From NCBI RefSeq assembly GCF_035222485.1, contig NC_085922.1:1379001-1443000 (forward strand): a stretch of 64,000 nucleotides of DNA. Reading direction: 5' to 3'. Origin of the DNA: Podospora pseudoanserina. Taxonomy: Eukaryota > Ascomycota > Sordariomycetes > Sordariales > Podosporaceae. Below, one piece after another: positions 1 to 11,600 of the stretch (position 1 is the stretch's first letter; the number at the start of each line of letters is the position of its first letter). Under the pieces are notes generated by a model. The model was not told where the DNA came from. It saw only the letters and a program-made list of their open reading frames with translations, and ran no database searches. Position numbers and translations under genes: made by a program.

Positions 1-636
1 ATAACCCGCCCTTCCCCGGCCCAACTGCTCCTCACTTCATTAGGGAAAAAAGACAAGGAAAAAGTAAAGAAATGGGTATAATATTTAGTCATCATAGTTC
101 AATCCATCCATCCATCCATCCATCCATCCCGTTCCCCTTCCAAATTCCACCCATCCCATCCGATTCATTCCCCAGTCCCCCCCACCCCTAAGCTCGTTCA
201 TTCCCTTCAGAAGAGAAAAATACCACCACCCTCTCCTCTGGTTCCTAGTCGTTGCTTCATCATCTTCTTGTTTATCTCGTGAATATCCTCTTTCCCGCCG
301 TATTTGTTGTGAGAGGAAAAGATGAATGGTGTGTCGTGGTGGTGGTGGTAGTGGTAGGTCGGCTAGTTGTTTTGTGTGTGACTGCGGGTATTTCGTATGG
401 ATTAGAACGAAATGTCGTTTTCATAAACAATAGACGCCTGCAAACGCCTCTCTCTCCCCTTATCATACAGCCTACCCAGCCCATAAGCGGAGAAAACAAC
501 AACAACAACAAAAAAAAAACGCCTTCCCTTTGCCGAATTAATAGTAGGTGTAAAGCTCGTCGTCTCCAGATGGCCCCGCCAGTCCCTGGTGACAGTAGGT
601 AGGTAGTGTACAAATCGCACGCTTGTACGAAAGACA
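1..636. other. Intergenic, 3' flank of the rhodopsin-fold gene
   Basis: No gene is visible. The stretch contains a CATC tetranucleotide run at about 102-128, GTGGTG and CAA simple sequence near 325-350 and 495-520, and otherwise pyrimidine-rich sequence. It probably contains the 3' UTR of the minus-strand gene that ends at 637. Confidence 0.6.
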
Positions 637-2378
637 TCATAGTTCTCGAACAAAGCCGCTGCTCAAGTCCTCAGTGCAGGCCCCGTTGCCGTTGAGCAAA
701 CCCCCAGGATCCAGCAACTCCGGTCCTGCCTTCTCCGGCGAAGGCATGGAATATCCCGGTGCAGCGTTAGATCCCTCCTGGGTCGACTGCTCAATGGGCT
801 CCAGACTCGGTGGTTTCGGCTTCGGCTTTGGTTGGATCGAGGTCAGGGGACTCAGGAATCCACCGAGATCTTGCAGCAGGGCTGCCGAGCCCCTTCGGAG
901 ACCGTTGCCGCTTGCTTGCACCGCCGGTGAGGGGTGAGTTGTCGTTAGCCCAACTGGAATGTCCTTCGAAGACAGATAACTGCCTCGTCGACTCGTGGGC
1001 CCTACGTCATCGAGAAGACCGCCGTAGTCGAAAAACGACACGCGTCGGGTTGCTGTCGAATTACTCCTGACGGATGGGACTGGGTCGCTTGAAATCAATG
1101 GGTCGTCGCTTTGCGCTGCGCTGGCTCGGTTGGCACCCGGGAACTGCCAAGAGGTCATGTCTTCGTGCAGCTTGGTGGTCGCAATAGGCGCGGGCGTGAA
1201 CACTGGGTTCTCGTTTCCGGTGGGCTGTGATTCTCGGAGCTCGGGCTTGACGGCGTATCCCATATCCCGCACCAAATCCTCGTCGCTCCCCCAATGCTTC
1301 AAAACGGTTGGCCGTCGCGACTCGGAGGCGGATGAACGGTCAATGGTGGACGCTACTGCAACCGAGTCGTACTTGTACTTCCTCTTCTTGACGCCCCTGT
1401 CCCGAACAAAAGACCCGAGTACGAGGGCGTTGGCTGCAGCCGTCGCAAAGAGAAGCTCGATCGAGGCGTAGAGAGATCGGCTTTGTTGACTCCCCTGTTC
1501 GTTAATAATGTGTGGCACCCGGTAGATGGTCACTCCAATGGGCGCAAGGCTGAGGGAGAAGAGCATGACAAGCTGGGCTTTTCTCTTGGTGCTCATCGTG
1601 CTCCGAACGATGATGGGCACAGGGCAGATGATCAACAGCAAGTCTGTAAACACGTTGCAGACGGCCATTGTCAAGAGCTGCGCATACCCCTGACGGCATC
1701 TCCCGCCAGGATCCGGGAGGACTTGCCAGTAGTGTGAAAAGGGCTGACATTCCGTCAGGTCACTGATCACAACGGCGATGAACGTTGCAACGAGAACAGC
1801 ACGGATGAACCTCAACGAAAGCTCATACGACCGTTCCCATGTCACATTGAGGCGCCGAAAAAACTCCAAGATGGCGTTTTTCAGTACCCACAATCTGCAA
1901 AACGGTCAGCAAAAAGTTCCATGGCCCCAATGAACAACGCGGGAATTGTTTGGCATGGAACAACCTCGTGGCACGTCGTTCAAAGAAAAACGGCGTGCAT
2001 AAGAGACATTCCACAGCCGCCGCCACCAGAAGAGACCACCTACGTTGCAGCGTACATCACCCGACTCAGCAAGACCAACCCGCTTGCGATCTCCCTCCTG
2101 CGCAGCCCCTCGTCCGAAAGCCTGACATTGTCCAGCTGCACGTTATTGGTTCCGAAGAGCAGTATGACATGGACGCATCCCATTCGCAGAAACAGCGGCA
2201 CCAGAGCCAGAGCTGCCATCTTATCTTCCCGGAACAGCCTCTCCGTCCGCACGAGCCTGCCGCACACCCGCAAGAGGATGATGACGGCGCAGAACATGGT
2301 GATCCACCAGCACACCAGGAGGGTCGGCTTGTCATTGCTGAACGGGCGCAGCGGCGGGGGATCCGTGTAGAGGACCAT
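637..2378 (-). CDS. Fungal rhodopsin-fold (SAT4-like) integral membrane protein
   Basis: Two exons, 2378-2044 and 1894-637, joined across a 149-nt intron with donor GTAGGT and a GCTGAC branch before CAG; the protein is 530 residues. Hydrophobic segments fit a seven-helix bundle in roughly the first 260 residues. Signature parts include the DLTECQPF stretch, CRQGYAQL, a long TDLLLIICPVPIIV helix and ANALVLGSFVRDRGVKK at the end of the last helix. These are typical of the fungal rhodopsin-like domain family (Pfam Fung_rhodopsin) found in Pth11-like and SAT4-like proteins; no retinal-binding role is implied. The remaining roughly 270 residues are a polar, Ser/Pro-rich, probably cytosolic tail with RRxS sites that look like kinase targets. 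No CFEM domain is visible. Ligand and role are unknown. Confidence 0.85.
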
Positions 2379-5300
2379 GATGGCAGCGCGGCGGAAACAC
2401 CACGCCCGTCATCCTCCGAGGAGGGGACGAGCGGGGGAGGGCGGGTGTCAATCTACTACAAGGTGATTCGAATGCTCCACGGCCTCTGGCGACGCCGGAT
2501 GATGATGATGATGATGGGTCCCGAACTGCTTCGAGTGAAGCCTGCAGATTGTGTCGTCAACGTCGCTGGATATTCGGGTCCAGTGTTTACGGGTGGTGCT
2601 GTTACTGCTGCTATGACGACGTTTGGTTCGTCGTAGTAGTGCTCCGCTGCCGGCAATAACAGGGCCTCTCGGGTTGGTGCATACACAAAGCTGCTGCTAT
2701 TGAGGAAGCGTCCGCGGTAGCATGTGGGTGGTTCGACCTCGATGGTAGTAGTTTGGAAGTGGCCGTAGTGGAGTGAGTGATGGCAAAGATTCGATGCTGA
2801 GGTTGCCTGGCACGGTACTAGTGATAGTTTGCTGTTGTAGTTGTAGTTCTAGTTTCAGAGAAACCAGTGGACTTGTTGGAAACAAAAGCGAGGGCAAGAA
2901 GAGAGCCCGCTTTTGGTCGTGGAGCACCTAGCCGGGGATAGGTCTAGACTAATAATAATATGCACGCAAGGCCGACATGCGAGGGCCGGCTGGTTGGCGA
3001 ACCTGACGGGTGGGTGGTGAGATGGCGAGCATGGATGGGTCCGGCAGCAGCAGACAGTGCAGTGAGTGCCTATCTCTCCGGCCGCCATCCCATTCCATCT
3101 CCAGGGAACCCAGGCCAGTTCGCTAAATCGTCAAACCTGAGAGGCGCGTCACTTTTGCGATATGCACACTCAACACACCCATTACCTTGCCGTCTGGTGG
3201 CTGGTGACTATCACTCCAGCAGATCTCCTGCTTGTGTACTCCTCGCAAGACGGCTCTCTCCACTCTTGGCAGTCCTGCACATTGACAGCGGGGTTGCTGT
3301 TCTGATTTGAGCTGCCAAGTCTCCCCAAGCCCAATTCGTGGCCCATCCTGCAGCTCAAGCAGCACGACGGCGCCTTCGTCTGCTGTGAGAAAAGCCCCCC
3401 AAAGCAGGTTTGTGTGCTGGCCTGGCAATCTGCGGTGTACATACTCCGAACCGGCCAGAGGAAAAAATCAAAACAGCGGGACGGCGAAGAGATAAGAAAC
3501 AAACTACCCACCTACCCTTGTGGCGCCATGATACAGAGCCCGTGCTCTCTCTCGTGGCATTTCGGAAAGGTGGAGCCAGAGTCGGCAAGCATTTTCTAAA
3601 CAAAAAAATAAGTCATTGCCTCCCTCACAAGCCCGGGCACCCATGGTGGTCCCCGAATTTCATTTCGCCATTTCACCGTCGCGTGCTCGGCAGGGATCAT
3701 GAGGTGTTGAAGCTGGCCCCCCGTAATAAGAGACAGAGAGAGAGCAAGAGAATCAGGTGTGAAAACGGCGGAGTGTGTTGCTCGGCTGCAGCTGTGGCTT
3801 TCACAAGCCAGACCCTGGATGCTGGATGGGACGTGGGGGAGGTTTCCCGTGGTCCGAATTGCGTTAAGCTCTTCATGTTTAATCAAGCGAGCCTTCCCAG
3901 GGATAGCAGGTGGTTAAAGAATGGACCAATGGGCAGAAACACCAAGCACATTTCTCTTGATCGCGTCTATCTCCTTGTTCCCCCAAAGTGAGGGGCAGAT
4001 ACCTGTTGCTGCTGAGCAGATTTGCCGTAGCATTAAGCTCGACTGTGCCGTTTCTGGCACCAGGCTGTCGGTTTCGCGCTCACACGCACACACACACACA
4101 CACACGGATATCGGATTTGGAGGCTGGCTATCGGCTTTGATATCTGTCTCTCTGTCTCTGTCTCTTGTCAACATCGCAGCGGTCAACAACACAGACAGTG
4201 GAGTCACCGTTCACCGTTAGTCCCGTGGCCTCTTCGGCTCGCCGGCTGGCTGCACCAGCTCCACCTCCAACTCCGATCGCCGTTTGCCGGTCGCAAGCCA
4301 CCGAGAGCATGATCGCTTCCTGGCCCCCCCCCCGAGAGACCCTGACACGGGCCGCCAACCGTTGGGCTAACCTTACGCCATCAACCCTGTTTCACTACAC
4401 CAGACCTCAGCGGCGCGTCAACAACAGCACGTCAACGGCGGAAGTTCACGTTGGGCACTCATCATACGCACATTTACTGTTGTACATACCCAAGGCAGAA
4501 GTTCAATATCGCCAAAGCCGTGTGATCAATGCGCATCCTCTCGCCTGCTGCTGTATGCCAAGCAATGTCAACCACAACCCAAAATAAAATAAAAGCCATC
4601 TCCATCCCCCACACACCCACCACGCACACACAACCCTGCCCGCAGCAGCTCTGTTATCTTCATGAAACAGCTGGCAGCCAAGCGGCCACAAGTCCCAAGT
4701 GGGGAAGGTACCTTACCTAGGGTGCCAGGGATACAAGCATACCCAATGTGTGTGTGTAACTCTGTGTCTGACATGTGTGGTGGTGGTCGTGGTGGTTAAG
4801 TTTCCAAATTTCACCATCAAGAAAAAAACGGGTATCCCATCCGGCGACGGCATTCTCACACCAGAAAACGGCTGGCGTCGGCATTGAATGATCGGTGCGG
4901 AATTAGACAGTCTATGCTCTCCCACATACACAAGTATCAAGCCCGAGCCGGCATGCTGCAATCCTCCCACTCTCACCCGTCCAGCGGCGATAAGGCATTG
5001 GGCAACCGCCTCACTCTCACATCCTTCCGCAGAACAAGGCCAAGAGATAGCGGCGGTGTCTTTCTCTTCCGCAAGTTCTTACACTTCTAAACTGTTATCT
5101 CACATCACACAACACACCATGAGCGCCACAAGAGGAAATATTGGGCAACGCGTTGTTCAAACTATCAGCTTTTGAAACGCCCAAGAGGGCTTGTGGGAAC
5201 TAGTGTAATAGTTCCTACATATCGGCATCGAGATGGTTCTGCCAACGCCACAAGAGGGGCCAATGTTGGCCCCACAAAACGTCGGCAGTTCTAGATCAAC

Positions 5301-5588
5301 CTACCTACATCACACTCCATGCCGAGATGGGACAGGTTACTCTATATCAGGTTGATCGAGGTATCATGTCAATGGTTTGATCGTATTCTTTGCGCCGCGG
5401 GGTTGTGGCATCTGGACTTGTTGGTGGGTTGGAGCCGCAGATGCTGATGCTATCAAGAGCCGAGAGGCATCTCCAGACGTCCAAGCCATGTAAGGTGCCG
5501 CAAAACAGGAAATACGCACACAACAAACTCTCAGAACCCCTTTCCTTCCATCACATCCCTCTTCCCAGCTCTCGTGTAAGATATCCCC
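2379..5588. other. Long intergenic region
   Basis: About 3.2 kb without a convincing gene: open frames here are short, on both strands, and lack recognisable domains or splice-consistent extension. It holds an ATG/GAT triplet run near 2498-2515, a CA dinucleotide run at 4081-4104 and a GTG run near 4777-4797. The left part must contain the promoter of the gene starting at 2378, the right end the 3' UTR of the gene ending at 5589. Confidence 0.55.
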
Positions 5589-6509
5589 TCACGGCCACAA
5601 CTCAACAACCTCCCACTCCCCCTCCACCTTCCCCCCAGCATACTTCGCCCCTTCTCTCCCCCCCTCCTTCCCCCGATGAGTATACAACCACCTCCTCGGC
5701 CTCACCTCCTCCCTCAAATCAACCCTATCAACCTCCTCCGGCACAACCACCACAACCCTAAAATTCCCCCTCGCCTCTTCATCCCTCAAATCATCCACCC
5801 TCTCCCCCAACCTCTTCCCCTGATGATAATCCACCTCCGCCCCCGGCTCCGGACCCTTAAAACTCCCCCTCATAACCGGGCTCAAATTCCCAAAATGCCC
5901 CTCCACCTCCCTCTCCCAGCTCCAATCATCGTCCCCTTCCCATTCCTTGACCCTCCTCATCCTCTCCCCCACCACCTCCCTAACCTTCCTCTCCCCCTCC
6001 CCTTCCCCATCAATCCCCGGCCCTAGAACCCACGCCTTCCCTCTAACCCTCCACTGAGTCTTTGTCTCATCAACCCAAAACACTGCCTCCACTGGCCCCC
6101 CCCCACCGCTTGGGCCGCCAGACACAGTCTGCGAATCGGGCCCGGCGGTGTCAAGAATGTCAGAGGTCTTTGACATGCGCGCGTCAGTGGTGAAAGTCAA
6201 GAGGTCAGACCTGAAGAGGGGCGGGTTCAGAACGGCGGGGTTGCGCTCGTTGGGGGGGAGGGTACCCCAGAAGCCGCGGAAGACGCAGGTGCGCGCGCGG
6301 GGGAGGACAGTGATGGAGGTGTGGGAGGGGACTGGGTGGAGGGTTGCGAGGGTGAAGATTGGGGGCCTCAAATGGGTTAGGTGGTGGGAGAAGGGCTCGC
6401 GCCAGGGGGCGGGGCCGGCGGATGATGACATTTTACCAGTGGCGAGGTGAGGGTTGCTTGAAAGATGGGTTGATATTGTTGATAGGCGGCCGAGGAAGGG
6501 GGTGGACAT
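5589..6509 (-). CDS. Pyridoxamine 5'-phosphate oxidase-like FMN-binding protein (Alr4036 type)
   Basis: Single exon of 306 residues. The order of motifs matches the Alr4036/PNPOx_2 split-barrel family: an N-terminal APWREPF start, a strand with FTLATL, TCVFRGFWGTL, then LLTFTTDARMSKTSDIL (the part that normally contacts the FMN phosphate), a VEAVFWVDETKTQWRVRGKA strand, and a late NLSPVMRGSFKGPEPG stretch. Family members bind flavin; true pyridoxamine phosphate oxidase activity is not established for this branch. The first Met gives 26 extra residues before a second Met (6431) that sits directly before the domain; those 26 residues are Ser/Thr-rich with few acids and could be a mitochondrial presequence, or the second Met may be the real start. 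Long Gly- and charge-rich inserts separate the conserved strands. Confidence 0.8.
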   Translation of the reverse strand: MSTPFLGRLSTISTHLSSNPHLATGKMSSSAGPAPWREPFSHHLTHLRPPIFTLATLHPVPSHTSITVLPRARTCVFRGFWGTLPPNERNPAVLNPPLFRSDLLTFTTDARMSKTSDILDTAGPDSQTVSGGPSGGGGPVEAVFWVDETKTQWRVRGKAWVLGPGIDGEGEGERKVREVVGERMRRVKEWEGDDDWSWEREVEGHFGNLSPVMRGSFKGPEPGAEVDYHQGKRLGERVDDLRDEEARGNFRVVVVVPEEVDRVDLREEVRPRRWLYTHRGKEGGREGAKYAGGKVEGEWEVVELWP

Positions 6510-7085
6510 TCGTTGCTTTGCAAGAATGTCGATCGTGTCTGTTGAGACGGGGAACTGTTATGGTGGAGGTGAGCTAGGAAAGGTGAGATCTCAAAAGAGG
6601 TATGACTTCATCGTGGTGCGGGGCATTGAGGTAGGTCTTTTACTACTGTCATCCAAATCTACCTCTCTGCCTACCAAACGGTGCGGGGTTGAGTGCATTT
6701 AGCTCAAACACCATCTCCTCTGCGGGCCGCGCCGGCGGCCGCGAGACACTTTATTTTCCTGGGACGTCTTGTGCCATATGTACAGTTATGTAGGTGTGCA
6801 GACGCAGGGTTCACGGGACAGTTGTGGTAAGAATGTAAGGGTCCAATTGTACATGATATGTCTCCTCTTGCAAGCAGAATGACACTCTGTTTACTAATTG
6901 CTGTCAAAAATATCTACAACTGGCCATTTCAAGTCAGCAGGTAGGAAAGGTCAAACATGTAAACAAAAATACAACCGTCAATGATTCGAAAACAGGCTCA
7001 CCATCTGCGAGAGCAACAGGAGCCGCCCTGACTAGAGGGTGGTACCTACCTACCATCGCCTCCTCTATATCTCTGGAAAGCTGCT
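6510..7085. other. Intergenic spacer
   Basis: No gene seen. It should contain the promoter of the minus-strand gene starting at 6509. Confidence 0.5.
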
Positions 7086-7142
7086 AACAACAACAACAAC
7101 AACAACAACAACAATAATAATAATAATAATAACAATAACAAT
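7086..7142. repeat. CAA/TAA microsatellite
   Basis: An uninterrupted CAA run passes into TAA repeats and then mixed CAA/TAA. On the minus strand this lies directly 3' of the tRNA-like element at 7156-7249, in the position a SINE tail would occupy. Confidence 0.9.
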
Positions 7143-7155
7143 TGAGTGTATGGTT

Positions 7156-7249
7156 TGCCCGCGCCAGGAATCGAAGCTGGTCCCATGAGGCCACAACTCC
7201 AACTTAGGGTGGCGGCGCAACGCTCAATCCGAACTGGCCCCCATACACC
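7156..7249 (-). repeat. tRNA-like element, copy A
   Basis: Reading the minus strand, the last 37 bases form a tRNA 3' half: CTCATGGGACCAG, then the B-box/T-loop core GCTTCGATTCC, then CTGGCGCGGGCA. This is nearly the same as the 3' halves of the plus-strand copies at 45.4-46.5 kb. Its middle (near 7210-7235) also resembles the middle of copy E, with GTTCGGATTGAGCG against GTTCCGGATCAGCG. A recognisable A box and 5' acceptor half are missing. An 8-bp inverted repeat, GTGTATGG at 7146-7153 and CCATACAC at 7241-7248, brackets the element. Confidence 0.6.
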
Positions 7250-7263
7250 CTTCAGAGGTTAGG

Positions 7264-7373
<110 letters not shown>

Positions 7374-7597
7374 GATCACGGGCATAGTATTCGATTACGG
7401 TGTTATTAGAATTTAAATTCCATTACGGATATCCTTAGTCTTATATTAGTGACCACCCCAACAACCTCACCTCCACTCAACCTCATCCGCCATCTTCACA
7501 AGCCATACCCCGACCATCACCACTACCCCCATCCACCACAACCTCCCTCTCCCCTTGTTGAGCTCCCCCCTCCTCTTAAGCCTCACCGGCTCAGCCT

Positions 7598-10500
7598 TCA
7601 CCACCGTCTCAATCCCCGCCACCACCCCTCCTCCGGCCCCATCGGCAGTCCTTCGACATCTACCTCCTCCCCCAACAAACACTTCAGCACAACCCCACAC
7701 CCAACCTTGCTCACAACCTCGTTCCCTTCCTTACAATACTCACTAGCCACACACTCCGGACACCCCTGCACCCGTGTACACTCGCACCTCTCCACCCTCT
7801 GCAACGCCTGCCGAACCAACATCTCGACATGTTCAAAAGCCTTTGTATTGATCCCCGACCCTCCCTCCCCACCCTTGGCATCATAAAACGTCAGTCTCGC
7901 CGGCCTCTTCCGTTTGGTCTCCCGCTTGGAGATGAGCTCCTTCAACGGGTTCTTGCACTCGGTACGGACGTCGCCCGGAAGGGATACGACAAAGTTCGGT
8001 ATCAGGGACATCAAAACGTGCTGAGCAGCATGGATAGCTCCCGCAACGTGCAGCTGTCGCGATGTCAAGATGGAGAGAGCGAGGGGCGGGATATCGATCC
8101 ACATTCCCTTTGTGAACCTCACCACAGGCGGGTTATCAACCGCAACAGCGTCCAGTATCTTGTTCGTCTTGGAGTCGACTTTGAAGAAGCCAAACACTGT
8201 CTGAGTGATGCGGATGGAGCCGTAGAACGCCTGAGCAGCGGGGGAGAGGGGCTTGAGGGCTTCGGTCTCGATGGGGTCGATGTCGGTGTAGTCCCTCTGT
8301 TTGGTTGTCCAAGAGACCTTTACCCTCTCCACGCGGGCGATTTTGGTGGAGGGGTTGAAGTCCCGGACTAGGTACGTCAGGCCTTGATGGAGGAAGATGG
8401 CGCCGTCATACAAGGTAAAGGTCGCCCGGGAGGCTTCGAGTTCTTCGAGGACGATGTTGCGGTTGTGGGTTGTGTCCACGATGGCAAAGTGGTCTTCTTC
8501 TGTGTCGCGGATGGAGACGAACTTGGAGGGCTGGGGGCGGAAGCGGTCGGCGGTGTGGTAGAAATTGGTCAGGGGGTCGTGTAGGAGGCGAGTGCTGCAT
8601 ATTTCGGCGAGGTCAGGACCAAAGTAGACCGAGTCGACGTCGGGACGGATCGGGAGCTCGTAGGCGGCGCATTGGATGTGGCCTTCTTTGACAAGCATGT
8701 TGTCCAGGTCCACTTGGAGGGCCGCGTTGGGTTTGGTGAAGAGCTCATCTGGGTTGTTCATGTAGTGCTGGTCTGTTGCGAAGCTGTCGCCCACTAGGAT
8801 GGAGAGGGAGTCCTTGTTTCTTCTGCCTGCTCGCCCGCTCTGCTGTCGGAGGTTAGATATTGTGTATGGGAAGCCCCAGGTGATGACGCAGTCTAGGGTA
8901 CCGATATCTACTCCTAGTTCCAATGCCGTGGTCGCTACAATCCCAAGCAGTTTCCCCTCAAACATCTCACTCTCAATCTTCCTCCTGTCCTGAGCCGTAT
9001 AGCCACCCCTATACCCCATCACCCGGTTTGCAACCTCCCCCCTCCCAAGCCGTTCCAACTCCTGCCTCACCGTCCCAATCAACACCTCACACTGCGCCCT
9101 CACCCGACAAAAGGCAATAACCCTCACCCCCCTCAAAATCATCTGGCAAAACAACTTTGCGCACTCTAACGCCGCATTCCCCCTCCCGCTCGCCGGATCC
9201 CCAGGGTCCTTGTACGGCGTATTCCAACATAAAAACTCCTTCCTCCCACTCGGACTCCCATCCTGCTCCACCACCCTAACCTTGCCCTCCCCAATCCCAA
9301 ATATCGTCCCAAAATGCCCCCCCGGATTAGCCACAGTAGCCGAACAGCTCACAAACCTCAGCTCATGCCTGTTCCCCAAAGCAGCACATATCCTCCTCAA
9401 CCTCCTCATAATATACGCCACATGACTCCCCATCAGCCCATTGTACACATGCAGCTCATCCACAACCACAAACCTCAGATTCTGCAAAAAGCTCCTCCAC
9501 TTCTCTTCCCGAGGCAAGATGGTCAGGTGCAGCATATCCGGATTCGTAAAAACAACCCTCGCCTCCTCCCGTATCCTATTCCTCATCTCAAACGGCGTGT
9601 CCCCGTCAAACGTCTCCACCATCATCCCCTGAAGGGTAGGCATGTACCCCATCAGCTCCTGCAAACTCCTCCTCTGATCCTGCGCAAGAGCCTTGGTAGG
9701 AAAAATATACATCGCCCTCGTCAACGGGTCCCTCTCTAGAGCATGCAGAACCGGCAACTGATATATCAAACTCTTTCCCGAGCTCGTCGACGTCGAAACA
9801 ACAACATCGTACCCCGCGTTCAACGCATTGATCGCCTCCGCCTGATGCGAGTAGAAACCCGTGATCCCTCTCGCGTTATACAACGCGTTCACCAAATCCT
9901 GACTCAACAAAAACTCCAGCTCCCCACACACCCCCTCCTGCGCCTCGAAAACCCTGTGGCCGTCAGGCACAATCTGCCCGGTGTACCACCCCAACCCCTT
10001 CAACTCCTCCACAATCTCCGGTATTGGTTTCCGTTCCTTCGGTATCGTTTCCGGCAACGTCGTCTCCCTCTTCCTCTCCCGTTCAGCACTCCTCTCCGGC
10101 AAAACCCTCTCCCCCTCCACCCTCAGGACAGGATCAACCCCCCCCTCCTCACACCCCCTCAGAAACTCCTGCACCGCCCGTTTAAACTTCTCTCCCCGCC
10201 TTTCCACGACCCCCATCAACTGCTTAGCCGTATACCGCGGCATAACCACCTCCCTCCCCCCCCCACCAACCTCCCTTGCCCTGCCCCGTCCCTTCAACCC
10301 CCCGTCAACAAATTCAAAAACCAACACCTCCCCCCCACGCTCATCCCCCTCTGCCAAATCCTCCCCAGGTAAGCTCGCAACCCCGGACGACGACCGGAAC
10401 AGATCCTCCTTTTCAAACCCCCGAGCCTCTAGCAAGAGTGAAGTGTAATCTACATACTCAAACCTGATGCTCCCAGGCGTTACCACCTTCAAAGAGGCGA

Positions 10501-10912
10501 TGTCTTCCACGGATGGGACGAGCCCTTTTGCCGCCAGGGCCTTTGACAGGTTGGCCAACGTCGGGGGGAGGTGCTGGCTGTGGGTGGAGAGGAAGGTCGA
10601 CACGAGGCTGAGGGCGGAGTGAAGCTTGGCGAGGTGTTGGAAGTAGGAGGGGAGGGGTCTGTCGGCCTCTTCTGGGGGCGATGACCGTTTTGATTTGAGG
10701 TGGCGTTTCCGTTTTGATGGTGGTGATGGTGATGATGATGGTGGTGGTGGTGGGGGTTTGGTGTCATCAAGGTCTGATCCTGGTGGTGGTGATGATGATG
10801 GTGATGGTGATGGTGATGGAGTCGCTTCTTCAGCAACAGCTTTTGGAGGCCGGCCTCGTTTCCTTTTCAGAGCCCCGCTGCTCTGGGGGTTATCCCCGTC
10901 TCCTGATGGCAT
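7598..10912 (-). CDS. hrq1: RecQ4-like 3'-5' DNA helicase Hrq1
   Basis: Single exon of 1104 residues, the usual length of Hrq1. The N-terminus is basic and Ser/Pro-rich (KRKRGRPPK at 16-24, AT-hook-like). Helicase core: Walker A STSTSSGKS ending near residue 381, FPTKALAQDQ near 404-413, DEAH-type box DELH at about 485-488, SCSATVANPGGHFG, then the second RecA lobe with ATTALELGVDIG and QQSGRAGRR. The C-terminal DUF1998/MrfA-type domain ends with a Cys cluster (CECTRVQGCPECVASEYC) that should bind zinc. Family knowledge: Hrq1 unwinds DNA from the 3' end and acts in interstrand cross-link repair and telomere maintenance in the nucleus. Gly- and acid-rich low-complexity insertions lie near residues 180-220. 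The ATG at 10912 is the first in frame. All catalytic motifs look intact. Confidence 0.93.
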   Translation of the reverse strand: MPSGDGDNPQSSGALKRKRGRPPKAVAEEATPSPSPSPSSSPPPGSDLDDTKPPPPPPSSSPSPPSKRKRHLKSKRSSPPEEADRPLPSYFQHLAKLHSALSLVSTFLSTHSQHLPPTLANLSKALAAKGLVPSVEDIASLKVVTPGSIRFEYVDYTSLLLEARGFEKEDLFRSSSGVASLPGEDLAEGDERGGEVLVFEFVDGGLKGRGRAREVGGGGREVVMPRYTAKQLMGVVERRGEKFKRAVQEFLRGCEEGGVDPVLRVEGERVLPERSAERERKRETTLPETIPKERKPIPEIVEELKGLGWYTGQIVPDGHRVFEAQEGVCGELEFLLSQDLVNALYNARGITGFYSHQAEAINALNAGYDVVVSTSTSSGKSLIYQLPVLHALERDPLTRAMYIFPTKALAQDQRRSLQELMGYMPTLQGMMVETFDGDTPFEMRNRIREEARVVFTNPDMLHLTILPREEKWRSFLQNLRFVVVDELHVYNGLMGSHVAYIMRRLRRICAALGNRHELRFVSCSATVANPGGHFGTIFGIGEGKVRVVEQDGSPSGRKEFLCWNTPYKDPGDPASGRGNAALECAKLFCQMILRGVRVIAFCRVRAQCEVLIGTVRQELERLGRGEVANRVMGYRGGYTAQDRRKIESEMFEGKLLGIVATTALELGVDIGTLDCVITWGFPYTISNLRQQSGRAGRRNKDSLSILVGDSFATDQHYMNNPDELFTKPNAALQVDLDNMLVKEGHIQCAAYELPIRPDVDSVYFGPDLAEICSTRLLHDPLTNFYHTADRFRPQPSKFVSIRDTEEDHFAIVDTTHNRNIVLEELEASRATFTLYDGAIFLHQGLTYLVRDFNPSTKIARVERVKVSWTTKQRDYTDIDPIETEALKPLSPAAQAFYGSIRITQTVFGFFKVDSKTNKILDAVAVDNPPVVRFTKGMWIDIPPLALSILTSRQLHVAGAIHAAQHVLMSLIPNFVVSLPGDVRTECKNPLKELISKRETKRKRPARLTFYDAKGGEGGSGINTKAFEHVEMLVRQALQRVERCECTRVQGCPECVASEYCKEGNEVVSKVGCGVVLKCLLGEEVDVEGLPMGPEEGWWRGLRRW

Positions 10913-11600
10913 TATGCGACTTCAATTTGATGTTGGTTGTGAGACTGAACCCAAACCTCTCAGATCTCAGATGTCTCAAACAAAGAAACGTCGTCGCGCT
11001 CCCAAGTGGCGAAAGGCGTGTGTCACTAACATAGGCCCCCCAAGCGCGAAAGAGACAGGAGAGCACGTGCTGTTTTCCCCTTAGCAACCCCACTAATTAT
11101 CGACTTCCCAAACCCCCCTAGAGACCGTCACCATAGCAATCAATCCCAGTCAAATACAAGACACCACAAATATATTCACTACCCCATCTAACTAGTTTAC
11201 CCCATTCCAACCATCTTGACAAAACAATAAACAAACACCTTCCACCAAACCCAGGAAGCCGCTGACTTTCCAGTTCCCATTCGATAGAGAGAGAACTCGA
11301 CACAAATCCAACCCGGCATTATCCGCCAAGTATCAATCACACACAACCTAAACAAACAAAAGTCCGCCGTCTTATTTCCCCTTGCCAAAGAACCCCCAGA
11401 AATGCATCCTCATTGTAAAACAACCCCCTTGAAAATGCCCAATCGTGAGCCGCTGAATAAAATAAAAAAACGTGGACGAAAAAAAAAGGGGAAAAAGATA
11501 CGTCAAAGCTGTCGTTGCATTTGCAAAGTCGCATGCCTGCCTGCCTGGTTGTTCAGATCAAATTACACAACCTAGATTGAAAGGAACATCTCAAACCCTT
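10913..11600. other. Intergenic: hrq1 promoter and 3' UTR of the Ran-binding gene
   Basis: No gene seen. AT-richer sequence from about 11100, suitable for a 3' UTR of the minus-strand gene ending at 11601. Confidence 0.5.

Noticed and set aside
3410-3991. 193-codon plus-strand frame in the long intergenic region
   Set aside because: No domain, no membrane or signal features, no codon bias like neighbouring genes.
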